DNA of 64,000 bases from contig CM028912.1 in assembly GCA_016801845.1 (NCBI GenBank), forward strand, positions 20,148,001 through 20,212,000. Direction: 5' to 3'. Origin of the DNA: Polydactylus sextarius (taxonomy: Eukaryota > Chordata > Actinopteri > Polynemidae). Positions 35,794-50,000 of the stretch are shown here, one piece after another (position 1 is the stretch's first letter; the number at the start of each line of letters is the position of its first letter). Made by a program: the position numbers and the translations under genes. The notes below the pieces were generated by a model. It saw only the letters and a program-made list of their open reading frames with translations. It was not told the origin of the DNA and did not search any database.

Positions 35794-36331
35794 TTTATTT
35801 CTAGAGCAAACAGTTTTTTTTTTGTTTGTTGTTTTTTTTTTTTTTATTTTTACATCGTTTCAAATCTATCACAGGTGGATTTTTAACAAAACAAAACGGA
35901 ACAAAACAAAACAAAACAAAACAAAAAAAACTTCTGTACAGTTTATCATGAGAGCATAAAATAAAATAAGATTCAAATAAAATATATAAATACAGGTATG
36001 AATATTACATGACCGATCGGAGACCAAAAAAAAAAAAAAAAAAAAAAAAAAAGAAAGACAGTGTATTGCAAGAACATGCATAGTGAACAGATTGAGAAGG
36101 AAGGAAAAAACCAACTCGTCTCGTCTGTTTCTGGGACCAGCGACGTGATAAAGAGATGCAGTGCGAGTGATCGACCGTTTGGTGATCGGTGAACTTCACC
36201 CTCACACCAACTACTGGATAGTTTTGCTTCAAATCGGGAGAAACCCCACCACCCCCGCCATGTTTAAAACAAAACTGGGCTGATTATTGTCTGAAAGGGA
36301 TTGAGGTGAAAGTCAGGCAGAGTGCAGAGAG

Positions 36332-36429
<98 letters not shown>

Positions 36430-38810
36430 TGTGCAGTCCAGCATGTTTACGTTCAGTACCAACACTTAAGAAAGCTTATTAAAACATATGCAAATTCTGT
36501 ACATTCATTTACTTAAATAACAAGAAGAGAATTGGCCCGTTCTCAGTAGATTCTCTCAGCGACAATATCACTGGATCATCAACACAAAGACACTCAGGAC
36601 ATCCCTTAATATAAACCAGAAATAATATTATTACTATCATTATCATTATATTATTATTATGATTATTATTATTGATTTGCAAGAAGTTGACAAGTAAGAC
36701 AAATGAATTTCCAACAGCAGATTGTACCATTATCAACCAAATCATATCCAATAATAAAAACTCGAATTAAACAGAGAAACTCCTCCTCATCGTTTTAAAG
36801 CTTTTTTTTTTTTTTTTAAATCCACAAACTTAAAATGCTTCAAACTAAATTCACAGTCGCGGGCCAGAGGTACGATGTCTCCATCCCCTGCCTGAGAACG
36901 TCTTCTCAAATAAAACTAAAACACACGTTTGGTCAGAGGTCCCCGTCCATTCTGTACCTTCTGTTTTGTTTTGTTGTTTTGTTTGTTTTTTTTAAACACA
37001 TGAACGTGATTAATGCGACTAATGTGGTTTGAGACCTTTAGATCGGAGATGAATAATCTGAGGATGTTAACAAGTGCACTTTAATAGCCAAAAATCCCCC
37101 CCGGCCCCTTTCACAAACAGCACAAAGTTGACACGTGCTGCAGATTACATGCAAGCTATTATTGCTAACATGCAAAGAAGTTTGTCAAATAATCAACCTG
37201 TTCACTTTAGTTGTTTGTTTTTTCTGTTTGTTTGTTTTTTTTTTTTTGTTTTGTTTTTTTTTTCGGACATTATGTGAAATTTTTTGCGAAGCGGTGCTGT
37301 GGTTCCAAAAAAAAAAAAAAAAAAAAAAAAAAAAGAATCATATGTACAAAACAGCTTTATGTGAGGGTTATTGTAGACGCTGTGGTTATATGAAGGGGAA
37401 GTGAAGGAGATCAGAGGAAACAACTAATACTGGATTTGCTTCATCATCAAAAAAACGCTGCGACGGTCTGTTTTCCTACAGATTCACATTTTTTTTTTTT
37501 TTTTTTTTCTCTTTCTGAGCCAAAAGCTACAGTGCTGTACATCCCACTCACTCTCTCACAGTCCCAGTCAACAAACATTAGCGTGTGTGAAATGCATAAG
37601 GCCTGGTTAAGTCTTTTTGTGACTTCTTGGTCTGATCACTGGTTTCTCTCCCGACTTCCAAACAGGGAAAATATTTGTAGTATTTACAAAAAAAAAAAAA
37701 AAACAAAAAACAAGACTTCCTCTTCACACACAGAGTCACTGGTTTCATTTTTTTCTTTTCCGAAGCTGCGAACGTCGTCTTCTGTTCGCGAGAGCGTGTT
37801 TGAACTTAAAAAGCTCAGTTTTCGCAATTAATGCGCAAAGTTCAAAGTGTGAAAATTCAGGCCACGCAGCCCCCACCACCTCCCCCCAGACGACATAATT
37901 TAGCTCTGTACGCTGATTGTGAATTTCACAACAAATTCAGGACACTTCAACTGCGCAGTTTAAGCGCAACTTCATCATCTGTACCTCAAAGTAACGATAA
38001 ACATGACTTTTAAAGGATTGTCAGCTCTGTGACTGAAAAGTTAAATTAGTTTTTTTTTTTTTTTTTTAGCAACTTGGTACCTGGTTGTCAATTTTGAGAG
38101 AGGAAGGGAAACGATTTATGAGGTTACTCTTAATTATATTAAAAAAAAAAGACTACAATCAATGCAGTGGCTTCCATCAGCCTTGATTAAACTAAATATG
38201 CTCGTACAGTACGTTTTATTTTCTAATGTCACATTGTTTCCTCTGTGTCTTACATCATTTGGTTTCTATGCTTTCAAACCAGAATTCAACCCAAACACTA
38301 CAGGTTTATGACCATTGGGCCAGCCAAATGACACAATTCATCCAAAATTGTAGATGATTTGATGGATTTTTTTTTTTTACTCTGATGTGAAAATTTCCTC
38401 GTACATGTATGAACTCCTTATGTTAACAAATGTGAAGGCTCAAGCAGAGCCAGGATCCACTGACTAAAAGGCCGTGTGGAAGATATGAGAAACACAGAGG
38501 AAGAGAAAGTGCATTTCCTAAATCCAAAAACTCTATAAACGCGTTGACGCATCAGTCTAAAACCAAACCGTCGTTACATTCAGAAGCTTTGAGAGCAGGT
38601 TGACGAAGGAGAGAGGAACTCAGTGACAAATAGGTCGACGTGATCCCACTGGGGCTGGAGTTATGATGATGATGATGAGGAGGAGGAGGAGGAGGAGGAA
38701 GAGGGGAAGCTCAGAGACGGAGAAGTCCAAAAGAAGCACGGCTTTGTCCTGGGAATCCTGGAACGCCGTCCGGCTGCAAAGTTTCCAGACGGACATTTTC
38801 CTCCTTTCCT
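35794..38810 (-). other. clasp1: Probable clasp1 3' UTR
   Basis: About 3 kb with no exon after the clasp1 stop codon, ending at a minus-strand AATAAA (35794-35799) shortly before the tfcp2l1 promoter. It contains long homopolymers (A27 at 36026-36052, A28 at 37307-37334, T20 at 37489-37508) and an 80-base (TA)n. The A tracts on the plus strand read as U tracts in the transcript. The extent is inferred from position and signal only. Confidence 0.45.
36343..36422. repeat. (TA)n microsatellite
   Basis: About 40 TA units, preceded by (TG)n and followed by gagaga. It lies in the probable clasp1 3' UTR, where it could form a long UA hairpin. Confidence 0.98.
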
Positions 38811-39627
38811 CTAACTGTGAGAGGAGACGTCTGAGGAGCTGCTGCTATTGCTGTTGGTGGTTTGGGCTCGTTTGATGTAAAGGTTCAGTAACTTCATCTG
38901 CAAATAAACAAAGAGCAGAGACATTCATGTGTAACTGTGCGGCGAGGAACAGAATCCAACCTGGGTTCTCTTCCAGGATGTGTTCTTTTTTTTTTTTTTT
39001 TTTCTACATCTTTAGGATTATCTAAATGAAACCATCTTTGTTTAAAGTGTGAATATCATTAATAAAAGTTATCATGAAGACTTTTTTCTGTTATAAAAAT
39101 GAGACTTTAAACCTCTGGAAATCTACTGAATCTTTTGATGACTAAAAAATAAATATGAAGTTTTTACAAATTGACTAAAAGTTTATGGTTTTCTTTGACT
39201 AAGAAGAAACTAACAGACTAAAGGTGAAAACAGCTGATACAATTGACACTTCCTCTTTGTAACCACCTCCCTGACTTCAGAGGATCTGTTCAACGGTTTT
39301 AATCTGTGACAAAGGTTTGATTGAGGCAATGGTGGATTAGTTTCGATTATAAAAGGCAGCTCATTGTTCAAGTTATGGTGATGATGCTTCCTCAGCCACA
39401 CTCAGTTGATAATGGAAAAGAGCGGGAGTGGTGAGTCCCTTCATTCAAGTGAATGTGACCTCAGATCTCAACCCTTTATATAACCCAAGGACACACACGC
39501 TGTAGTGAGAAGTAGGGCAAATATGACCCTGTGCTTTTATAATTGGACAAACCGGTTTGAACCAGTTTGGAAATAACACCATGGGAACATGATAAGGCTC
39601 TGCATCTGGTGAGGAGGTTTTGTAGAA

Positions 39628-39661
<34 letters not shown>

Positions 39662-41786
39662 ATATGCGTGTGTGTGTGTGAAAGTGTTCAGCACCTTGCT
39701 GCCCGTGAGTTGTGCCAGGTGGGGTTTGAGCTCCTCGCCAATCACCGAGTAGATAGCCACCAGACAGAACACGCTGGCCTTGCGAACGCTGCTCTCTGTG
39801 TTGTCATAGCCCTGAGGAGAGGAGTGAGACAGCATCAGCCACCGCGCACACGCGCCCGTTCACATGCGCACACACATCCGAGGGGTCAGCAGGAACGTGG
39901 GAGGAGTCGCAGTTGAGTGCAGAGTACACGCAAACATTTCCAGGGACAAATAAGGCAAACAATTCCCACTGTCCAAATATGAACATTGTCCTAATAAGCC
40001 ATTTTGGAGCATTGCGGGGATGTTGCTGCTCTGTGTCCCCTAAAAACCTGTGTTATTACAACTAGAAACATAACTTTTAAAAGTCTTGTCTAGTTTACAA
40101 TCCTAAGATTTGTGTGAAACAAGTGTGTTTGAACTAAAAAGCTGGTTTGAGACTCGGACCTGCAGGAGTCCGGGGATGATGTCGGGCAGCAGCCCGAGGA
40201 GCGAGTCCTTGGCAATGCGTTCAATGACTTTGGTTTGCATCTTGATGGCAGCCAGGTTGATGGGGTAGTCGGCTGTTTGCACAATAGGACACAGCACTTT
40301 GATGCACTGCTCCGGGTGGATGGAACTGGCCAGTGTGGACGCCGCCTCCTCGGCTGCACGAACAACCTAAACACAAACACATTATGATGAATCATATGAT
40401 GTAGGAAACAATAATTAAACACTGTATTAGTGACTAGGTTCTGGTAAGGAAGTTGACATCTTTCATGAATGAACTTTGTTCTCTAAAGCTGTTTCTCTGT
40501 TGAAAAATGAGCCATGTCATGAATGTGTGTGAGTGTGTGTGCACCTACAGCTAAGTTAGCTAAAGAAATACCTATGACCTTAAAAACTAATCAAATTTTA
40601 GATCAAAATGTCTTTGTTAGGAAAGAGAAGATTCAAAGGCTTCCAGGTTCTTTTAAATTGAGAAAAAAAATAATTTAAATAAAAATAATCATCTTTGGTT
40701 GTTGTAATGTTGTATCAGATTACTTTAATTCACTGTGTGATCTTTACACTGACTCTGTGGTTAATATTGATCTGCAGCTTCACGGTATCACTGGTTATTT
40801 CTGTGAATTGCACATTCACTCAGCTGCCCGACACATTTTTTTCTGCTCGACTCTGAGTAACCTCTCAGCTTTTTCTTGTTATGTTTCCGACTTCAGGGTC
40901 AAAGTTTGTGGCTATTGTGTTCAGCTATTGTTACTGTTCTCATAATGATAACCAGGTTGTAAAGTCTAATAAAGAACCTTTTAACACTTTTAAAAACAAC
41001 AGTTATTAACCTTTTGAACTCTTTACATTTTTATATTTCTATTATATTATGCATATATAGTATCAACTTTTCAAAGTAAAAGTCTCTCCTTGGTTATATA
41101 TTCACAAGATATTTTTCTCCAAAACCAAAACAGATCCAACTACTATTATTACTGAATTTGATTCATTAGCTAAACACAAGCATGACTCTAAATGAATCTA
41201 ATGTTGCTCATTTCAACCAGATAAACTATGAATTGTTAGCATGTTTTCCATTATGTTGGTTGTATGTCTGTTGCCCGCTCAGCAGGAAAAACAACAACAA
41301 TGAGTTAATGTGACACAGTGTATTCTTCATTCTTTTGGTGGGGTGCAGGGGCTGTACCTCCTTGTGAGAGTCTTTGTGAGCCTCCAGAGTCTTCATGATG
41401 GTTAGTTCAGCGTAGTTTTTGAAGCGGGCCGGCTGATTCCTCAGGATTTCTTTCAGCACACGCAGAGCCAGGGCTCGGATGGTGTGCTGGGGAAACAGTG
41501 ACACAAGCGATAAATTCATTCCTGAATATCCACTCATACCTCCATACTTCTAATTTTTGGTTCAGCACAACATGCAGAACCAGTAGTTAACATACGTCTT
41601 TGTCCCCCAGCGTCTCCAGCAGGAGGAGGAGGATGGTTTTAAAGTGTTCGTCCCACACAGCCAGACTGTCTTCTCGTGTGATCTTCAGCAGCTCCACCAG
41701 GGCGCCTTTACGCTCCTCAGAGCGCTCATTGTGATTGGACAGCTCCTTCAGCAGGTCGGCTACGAGGTCTGAGTGGTCCTGTCCAA
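38811..41786 (-). other. clasp1: clasp1 C-terminal CLIP-interacting domain exons
   Basis: Exons 41786-41596, 41486-41358, 40366-40160, 39811-39695 and 38897-38811 encode the C-terminal TOG-like helical domain that binds CLIP-170, CENP-E and LL5beta in the family: SDLVADLLKELSNHNERSEE, HTIRALALRVLKEILRNQ, RAAEEAASTLASSIHPEQ, ESSVRKASVFCLVAIYSV and MKLLNLYIKRAQTTNSNS. TAG stop is at 38813-38811. Conservation with mammalian CLASP1 is near-identical. Confidence 0.93.
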
Positions 41787-44041
41787 CTGCTCCAGAGGGG
41801 ATGAGAGAGTAACATTCAGCTAATAAGTCAAGAACCATCCAGCACTTAGCATCATCCATCATGTAATCTGATGTCAAAAAAGTAAAAAAATGCTGGTAGA
41901 TTATATAACTAGTTTCAATATAGAAACATGTTTTCACTTGTTTTTTTAAGACTGGAGCATATTACACATTTCAGAACTGAAAAATTACAATTAATTGTAT
42001 CTTGACATGTTGAGAACATAAAACAGATCTCCAAAGGCTTATTTAAGAATGTTACAATTACAGTAATGTAACTGTAACATTCTTGATTGTAATGTTAATG
42101 TTACATGTCAACAGCAACAGGCTGATTGTAGTAAACAGACAGGTCTATGTGATGTTTAAAGAGTTCATGAGAAAATGATGATGGGAACCGAGACAGACAA
42201 AGGATGAGTGGAGTGAAAGTAAAGTCAGTAAACTGGTCAGACAGTCATGTGGTTATCAAGTCAACAGTCAGACGGCGCATCTTTACCAGGACCAAAGACC
42301 TTGGGGAGCGTCATCTTGTTTTCACCACTTTCCTGACGTCGGCCTGGAGAGGATGAAGGAGGTGGAGGAGGAGGGATGGAGGTGGAGGTGGAGGTGAAGG
42401 GGGACAGAAGGGAAACAGGAGGCAAAGGATGTGATGACAACAACTGACGCACACACTGGATTGTGTCTTTCACACACACTTGTGTTTGTGACAAACATAT
42501 AATGTGGAGACAGTTTCACCTCTTTGTTCTACGCCTTGTGTCAGTTTGTATCAATACAACAAACTACAAATGATTATCTTATTTTGATCGTTTACATCAC
42601 AGCAGCAGTAATCTAACTTCTTGTTGTCAAAACAACATGACATGGCCACGAATCACAATGGGAGGACAATGGACAACAGATAGGTTGAAGATAATAATGG
42701 AGAAGTCACGACTTCTAGTATCACTAGTTGGACACAACTCGACTGTCAGTGATTTATTTATCTAGATCTCAAGTTCTGAATTAAAAAAACTTTATTTAAA
42801 AACAGGAAATCCTCTATATCTGTTTGTTTTATGATGCAGTTACACGTATTGTGATACTGATTTCTGTCTGCTGCAATAATCAACAACGACAACACACTCG
42901 TTGAGGTTTAGTTATCACGTCAACTCACAGTCGCGGAACTGCTCCACGTCGTCGTCAAACACGGCCTCCTTCAGGGCGCTCTTGTCGTAGGTGCAGATTG
43001 TGTCTCCGTAGCCGTACGGAGCGAACTCGCGACTCCGTGGCCCGGAGAAAGAGCGCGGCGATGGCGTGTTGAGTAGTGAGGTTTTGTTGTCCAGGGCAGT
43101 GCGTCCTCCTTCCACCATGTCCAAGCCCAGACGAGCGTCAGAACCAGGGGAGGACGCTACGCCTTCTCTACCGGCCTGTAAGACCACGAGACGGAGGACA
43201 AATATGAGACAGATAGATTTTTTTAATATTAATTAACTAACTATTAATTAATTAACTAACACTACTAATATTAATACTTTAATATCAATTCAAGACTGTT
43301 AACTGATGGTGTGAACATTCAGAATGGTTATAGTAAACAAAACTGTGACAGTAAAACCATAAATAAGCTGCTAGATGAAAACCTGATGACTCACTGCGTC
43401 GTCCCTCTTGCCATCCCGTCTGATTGGCTCATTCAGATCCTCCTGGCTCCGGTAACTGAAGCTCTGGATGGCCTCAGTGACGCCGCGGAGCGAGCTGTAG
43501 ATCTCCTCCGAGTTCATGTTCTCCGTGTCATACTCCATCATACTAACAGACACACAAACACAGAGGGAAAAACAAATAAGATTTATATAAACAGTGATTT
43601 GGAGACAGCTATGTATAGATAAAAAGTTTTAGCACCTGTAAGTCCTTTTAGCAGACAGTGATTAGTCGGGGTTGATGTAAATCTTTATTGTTAGTGTTTT
43701 TATTAATCGCATCACTGAAGCAAGTTACATGAGTTTCAGTAGAGATAATGGAGCTTAAGCATTGAGCAACAAACTGACACACTAAAAAAATATGAAGTTT
43801 TGTTTATGAAAAGGATTAGGGTCTGGCTTCCTTGTGGGCATAATCTCCTGTGTGTCTCAGCCCACCTCATTACCTGGGTGAATATGCTCTGCGCAGGACC
43901 CTTAGGGAGGGGGCAGCAGGGGTGGAGTGAGGCGGAGGAGGAGGAGGAGGGGCAGGGGGGTGCTTTGACAGTCCGTCGACACCCCAACCCCATAACCGAC
44001 TGTTGGCACAGCGCGGCCGGGAGGGAAGGATGGACAGACAG

Positions 44042-44090
<49 letters not shown>

Positions 44091-47000
44091 GGGCCAAGGA
44101 GGATGGAAATCGACAACACGAGGAAAAGCATGAGACGAGACAAGAGAGGGAGAGGAGAGAGAGGAAACACAAGTGTGTGGAAAGAGAAGGAAAAAAGACA
44201 AAAAGAAACTAGTCTGAGCTTTAAAGTTAAGGGAAAGTGTTAATATAGAGGAGAGCAGTGGAAAGAAGCAGAATCCCATAAATCCAGCTTTACAAAAAAA
44301 GCACAAAGTCTCCCCATCGGGAGAGAGCAGCCGTTCCGCGGTATGTTACACAAGCAGAGAGATTACAGACGGTATTTATATATTACAAATTTCAATTTTA
44401 TTGCTGCCAGATTTAACTAAGAACAGAGGACTTTGAACAGAGGACAATCACAACAATGAGATACAGTATCTCTACCATCAGTGTTCATGGGTTTCTGCTT
44501 GGAGATAAAAGGACTGAGTGAGCTGCTCAGTCAGAGAGAATCAAACTGTAGTTTATGGAAGAGTAATAATCAGTAATTTGCTGCTGTTTTTAATTAGATG
44601 TAAAAGGCCTGTCATCAATAATGACATGTTCTGTATGTAATGCTAAATATACTGGGATAAAAAACAAGTTGTCTCTCTGAGCAGTTCACTCAGGACTGTG
44701 CTTCTGTCCAGTTGTGTGTTAGTTCAACTCCAAATGACAACAAGAGAAAGCAGCAGTATCCATGTGATTAAACCACAGCCATGCATTAAGCCAGGAGGTA
44801 GTAGATGGGTGATCGGTTACCTTGGAGACAGTCCTCCGTGGGAACAGTTTGTCGGTGAAGTGAGCGGGCTGGTTCTGCTGGGGGTGTGGCGCTGCGGCGT
44901 TCGTCCAATGGTGTTGCTCGGGGACCCCTGGAAGACGAGAAAATCTGAGTCGGACATCTTTAAAGATGATGTCAAATACAGCAGCGTTTGGTTTCACTTA
45001 CCACACCACTACTGGTGTTGCTGGAGTTCTTCAGGTGGTTGTGTAGCAGCTTGGTGGCTCCGTCCTGGAAGGTTTTGGGCAGGGCTCCCAGCAGCATGGT
45101 GAACTCTGGGGTGTTGAGCTCGAACAAGGCGATCAGCACCACCTGAGCTGCCTGCAGGCGACGCAGCACCACAGGTTAGGATGGAAGAGACACCACAGAG
45201 GAGACATAGTCTTTTAGCTGGTTCCCTTGGTTTCAGAGGTGCTTTGATCATGTGTCTCACACATCAGAAATGTCCAGATGATGACTGAATTATGAATTAT
45301 TGTACTGTGTTGTTAGCATCTGTCAATGTAAGTGCTAATAAGGATCAAAATAATTCTGAACCATGGAAACCAACTTCAGACCCGCAGTGCATTTCCTCAC
45401 TAATGTACAAATCAACCTGTAGAAAGAAAGTGTTAATACATGGTTGTATGTTGTCTTTATATCAATGTTGCAACATGCAAGTGAGTAGAGATAAACTAAG
45501 GGGTTTGTAGAAAGTAGCAGTTTGTTGTTATTGCTGGGAACAGAAGTTGATGTTTAATGGTAACAGGGTCATGGTTTGGTTCATCACAAAGCATCATCAC
45601 TACATTAAGGCAGTACAGGAGGCATTCAAAGATCAAATTGCTGTGATACAATAAAAAACTACAATGGTTTACTAATCCTACACTGTTTTTGCTTGGTTTT
45701 AATATTTACAGATTCAGTGACATCACATGTTGGTGCTGTTGCTATTACATGTTAAATTGGGTTCCCATGATGCTTTATTAGCTACCAGCACTTCCTGATT
45801 TTTCATAACCACAGATGACCGGACAACAATCACCTAGATTATTTTTAACCACGCCAGAGGCAAAGTCTAAGATTGTATTATAAGTTTTAAGAGATGTCTG
45901 AGAGGGTTTGTGTGTGGTTTCACTCAGTTATATCACTATAAATACAGCATTCATACCAGGACTTCAACATCACAAGGATGACATTTTATTAATGTCATCG
46001 TGATTAAAAAGGCAATTTCAAATTCTTTAAATTTTTTAGCAAAACTGAACTCTAAGTACTTGTAGTTTACATTACTGAACACTGTCTAGTTATTTGAAAG
46101 TAATGGACTAATGTTTGATGACATCTAACTAAGAATGGGTCTTTTTTTAAACTACAAATCTGAAGAATCTCTGTTACTGTGGGAAGGTAAAATAACATGC
46201 AGGTATGCAGGTGGATGAAAGGTTGTTAGAGTGATTCAAACAGAAAACTGTTAGGCACACAGTCGTCACATAAACAGCATCGCTATCAATAAAACTAGTT
46301 CAAAGGTCCATTCACACAAAGCATCAAGCCTTTTTCCTGTGATTTGAGTAAAACACCAAAATAAGTTACATCTGTTTGCACAACAAGCTTCATCTACGTG
46401 GTGAGTGATCAAGTCGCAAGGCACAAACTGACTTTTAAGTTGTTACAGCAAAACACAGCTAGAGCATAAATGGTAGTGGTGAGTGAGTAAATGCCACACT
46501 GAAGTTGTCACAGTCTTGGAGGTTGGTGGTTAGGCACCAGGCAGGCAGGGCGGGGCAGGGCGTGCTTGTCGTGTTGTGATTGGCTGTTGGAGAGGGCTCT
46601 ACCTGCTTACACCTTTCTTCCTGGTTGCCCTCAGTGGACAGTAAGGCTGCAGTACTGGACCTGCCATTTAGTTCCTCGCTCACCCAGTTATGAAGGGTCT
46701 GGGCACAGTGGCAGGGCAGAACGGGCATTACAGCATGACACACGTCTTCCACCATCACATTTGGCAGCACTGAACTGAACTCATCTTCTACAACAACTTG
46801 TCACAGACCGTTACTGTGTGGATCATTTGTGCCACATAAAGACTATAAACTGATGATGGCTTTGAACCCTTCTATCCTTGCTGATTATTTTCAGCTTGTC
46901 GGGAGTTCAGGCCCTGATTGGAAACTTGGTGATTTTCACTCATGAGAACAGCAATGGAAAAACAAACAGAGGGAGAACATATGAAGGGAAGACAATGGGC

Positions 47001-50000
47001 CACTGACCCAAGAGATGGAGAGCATCTGTTATCAAAGTTTATATCTGCTTCTACAAAACAAATCATATATCAGCATATTATCAACATTACTTTTTTATTT
47101 GAGTCTCCAAGCAATTAGTTTTGCAGCTTGTTTAGTGCGGCATAAGTTACTATGGAATGTATTTTTCCATAGTAACTGGGGCTGACGCGAAAGTAAATAA
47201 AAAGATGAAAGTAGTAGTGGATAAAAAAAGCCTACACAAGCTCATTTCATTACTTTTTCCACATTTAATGTAAATAATGCAACTAGATAAATATGCATAA
47301 CTTTTATTACCAGCTTGTTAAAGCACCTTTTGATTTGAACAGACATAGATTTTCAATTAGATTTCTTGGGTTGTTCCAAAACTTTAATCTCTGTAGTGAA
47401 GTCATTCCTTTGTTCATTTGGATAGATGTACACTATGCTTTGGATTGTTGCACTGAAAGGTGAAGCTCTTCTTCATCTTCAGTTTCCCAGTAGAATTATC
47501 TGGTATTTAAACTGTTCATAATTCTCTCCAGCTTCACTAAAGATACAGTTTCATCAGAGAAAAAACAGCCCAAAGCTCGTGATACTGCTTCCATCATGCT
47601 TCACTGTTGGTATAGCGTCTGTACCTTTTGGAATTAAGGGCAGCTGAACATAAACCTCGCTTCTTCACTCTACGCAGCCCATTCATTCCTTTAATGTTGC
47701 TGTAGTGTCTTGGCAGCTTCTCTGACCACTTTATTTCTTGTCTTTTCATTATTTTCTGACGGACATCCAGTTATTGGTAATACAACTGTTTCTCAACCAT
47801 ATCTACAATTATAAAAGGGTATGCACACTCATGCTACCACATTATTTTATGTTTTTGAGTTGAATTGTACAAGTTATTGGTCCAATTAATGGTGCAAAAT
47901 AGTTCTGAAATTATTTATTATTATTTATTGTTTTGTTTTGTATAGACTTTTTATATCCACCATACTGCGAACCCCTTTTCATTTAGCTGAAAGCATAAGA
48001 ATACAGTTTCAGCCCATGAAGATGAGTAATTATGTCCTGTGTCACATATGTAGGAAATATAAATAACAGACAAGTTAAAACATGTTAAATATATGCATCG
48101 GATTTAAAACATAAATCTAAAATGCAATGAAATTGAAACATATATAAAGTATATAAAAAGTGAAATGAATTTTTACGATGTGAAGTCGCCCTTAGATTCA
48201 AACCTGATCAGATTTGACAGACAGCTGACGTACCTTCCTGACGTCAGAGCTTTTGGGTTCTGTGGTCCAGGTGATGATGCGGGACACAGCCAGACGCGTC
48301 TCGCTGGAGTTGACAAAGTCCGTCGGATCCATCTGACGTGCCAGGGACTCGATGTACTTTAAAATGGCCACTTTCACCTGAGGAGTCAAAGAGCGTCTCA
48401 ACAGGACTGCATTCATCATACAGAGCCGTCAACGTCGGCTCACATTCAGAAGAAATCAGAGAAGTTTACCTTCAGGTTTGGTGTCTGAGTCTGATCGACG
48501 ATAAACCTCATCAAGATGTTGAACTGCTGGTCGAATGGGAAAGACTCCCTGACACAGACAAAACACGTTACACGTTAGACTGTGTATCGTTTACTGAAAA
48601 ACTAGTGAACAAGCTGGAGTTTGAAACTTCACCATCCAGTGTGATGATGAAACAGACGAGAAGCTGAGAAGCTTATGAGGTCATCTGCATTTCAAATAGA
48701 TCTCTTGTGCACTTTTATTTGTACAAAATAATTGGAAGGATGTTGCTGAGCACTGACTTGTTGTAGTTTAGTAGTTATAACTGATACTGACTAGACTAGA
48801 GGACAACTCAAATATCCCTGGCATAAGTTTCGTACCTTGTGACATCCAGGGCCTTCTGGACTTTAGCCTGGACAGAGCCGAGCAGGTCTGCCCCCATTTT
48901 TTTCAGCAGCTGCGTGAGCAGGACAAAAAGCCAGTCCTGCAAGTCCTCCCTGTGCACCGTGATGAAGTCCACCAGAGTCTCCAAGAACATGCTGAACACC
49001 TGAGAACATTCAATGTGTTAAACAACATTTCTTATTTTAGGAAATATGCAGATTTTTACTCAGACTGATGTTAATTCACGTGTGTGTGCAGTAATATGAA
49101 CTGAAAAACACACTTACTCTCTGTTGTTAAAATCCACAGCAAAGCAGACCATGCGACAGGAGACACTCCATTAGTATCAAATAGGTCAGACAAGTATTTT
49201 GAAGACAAACTGCAACTTTTATTGATGTTCAGGACACCAGGGATTTACTCAAAAGTCAAAATTAGTGATTTCTTTTGCTAATATAATATAAAAATCTTTC
49301 ATACCTTGCTGTGCGGATCTGCAAACATCCTTGTGAAGATCTCACAAAGTCTCTTCAGCTCCACTCGGCTGCATTGAACAAAATGATTCATAAGTATCTT
49401 ATAATAACAGAAAACCTAGTCACTGAACACATGACATTATTCCTCATAAGCAGAATGTGATATTGGCATTCTTTACTTCTACAGAGCTTAGACGGTTTGT
49501 TCTTAACTCCATAAAAAATCACAACAGATGGTTGGAATTTACAACACAGGCCCTGTTGGTGATCTGAACATTTCCTGCACACATTTTCTTACTGTTAAGT
49601 TCAGAGATATTACATCCAAACTTCCTCTTTCATTGTCAGACAGATGACACAGATGGTTTTCAGCCACATAGCTCTAAATATCAGATTTCCACTCTTGTAG
49701 CTCTGCATTCATAAACTCAATCCCACCTCAGTATTCTTTGGCTCTTGAGGAGGTTCTGCAAGCCCAGCAAGCCCTCCTTCCTCTCTGACCAGTTAGAGCT
49801 GGCGCAGTGGTTGAGGACCTCCGCCACATCCTCCGTCTGTCGCAGGTAGTGAGGTATGCCACCGTTCCGAGAACCGTATGAGCGCTCCGAGCAGGCGCTC
49901 GATGCATCACTGTTGGCATCATCGTCGGAATACATGCCTGGTGACTCGTACCTCCGCCTCAATGGCTTCCTCTGCGGGAACAAGGAGGACAAATAAGGTA

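Noticed and set aside
43874..43900. Possible 27-nt clasp1 microexon (GPAQSIFTQ) with acceptor ccctaag
   Set aside because: The larger exon 43874-43999 with acceptor ccaacag fits phase on both sides and gives the family peptide SRLWGWGVDGLSKH...RRAYSPS, so the 27-nt reading is out of frame noise.
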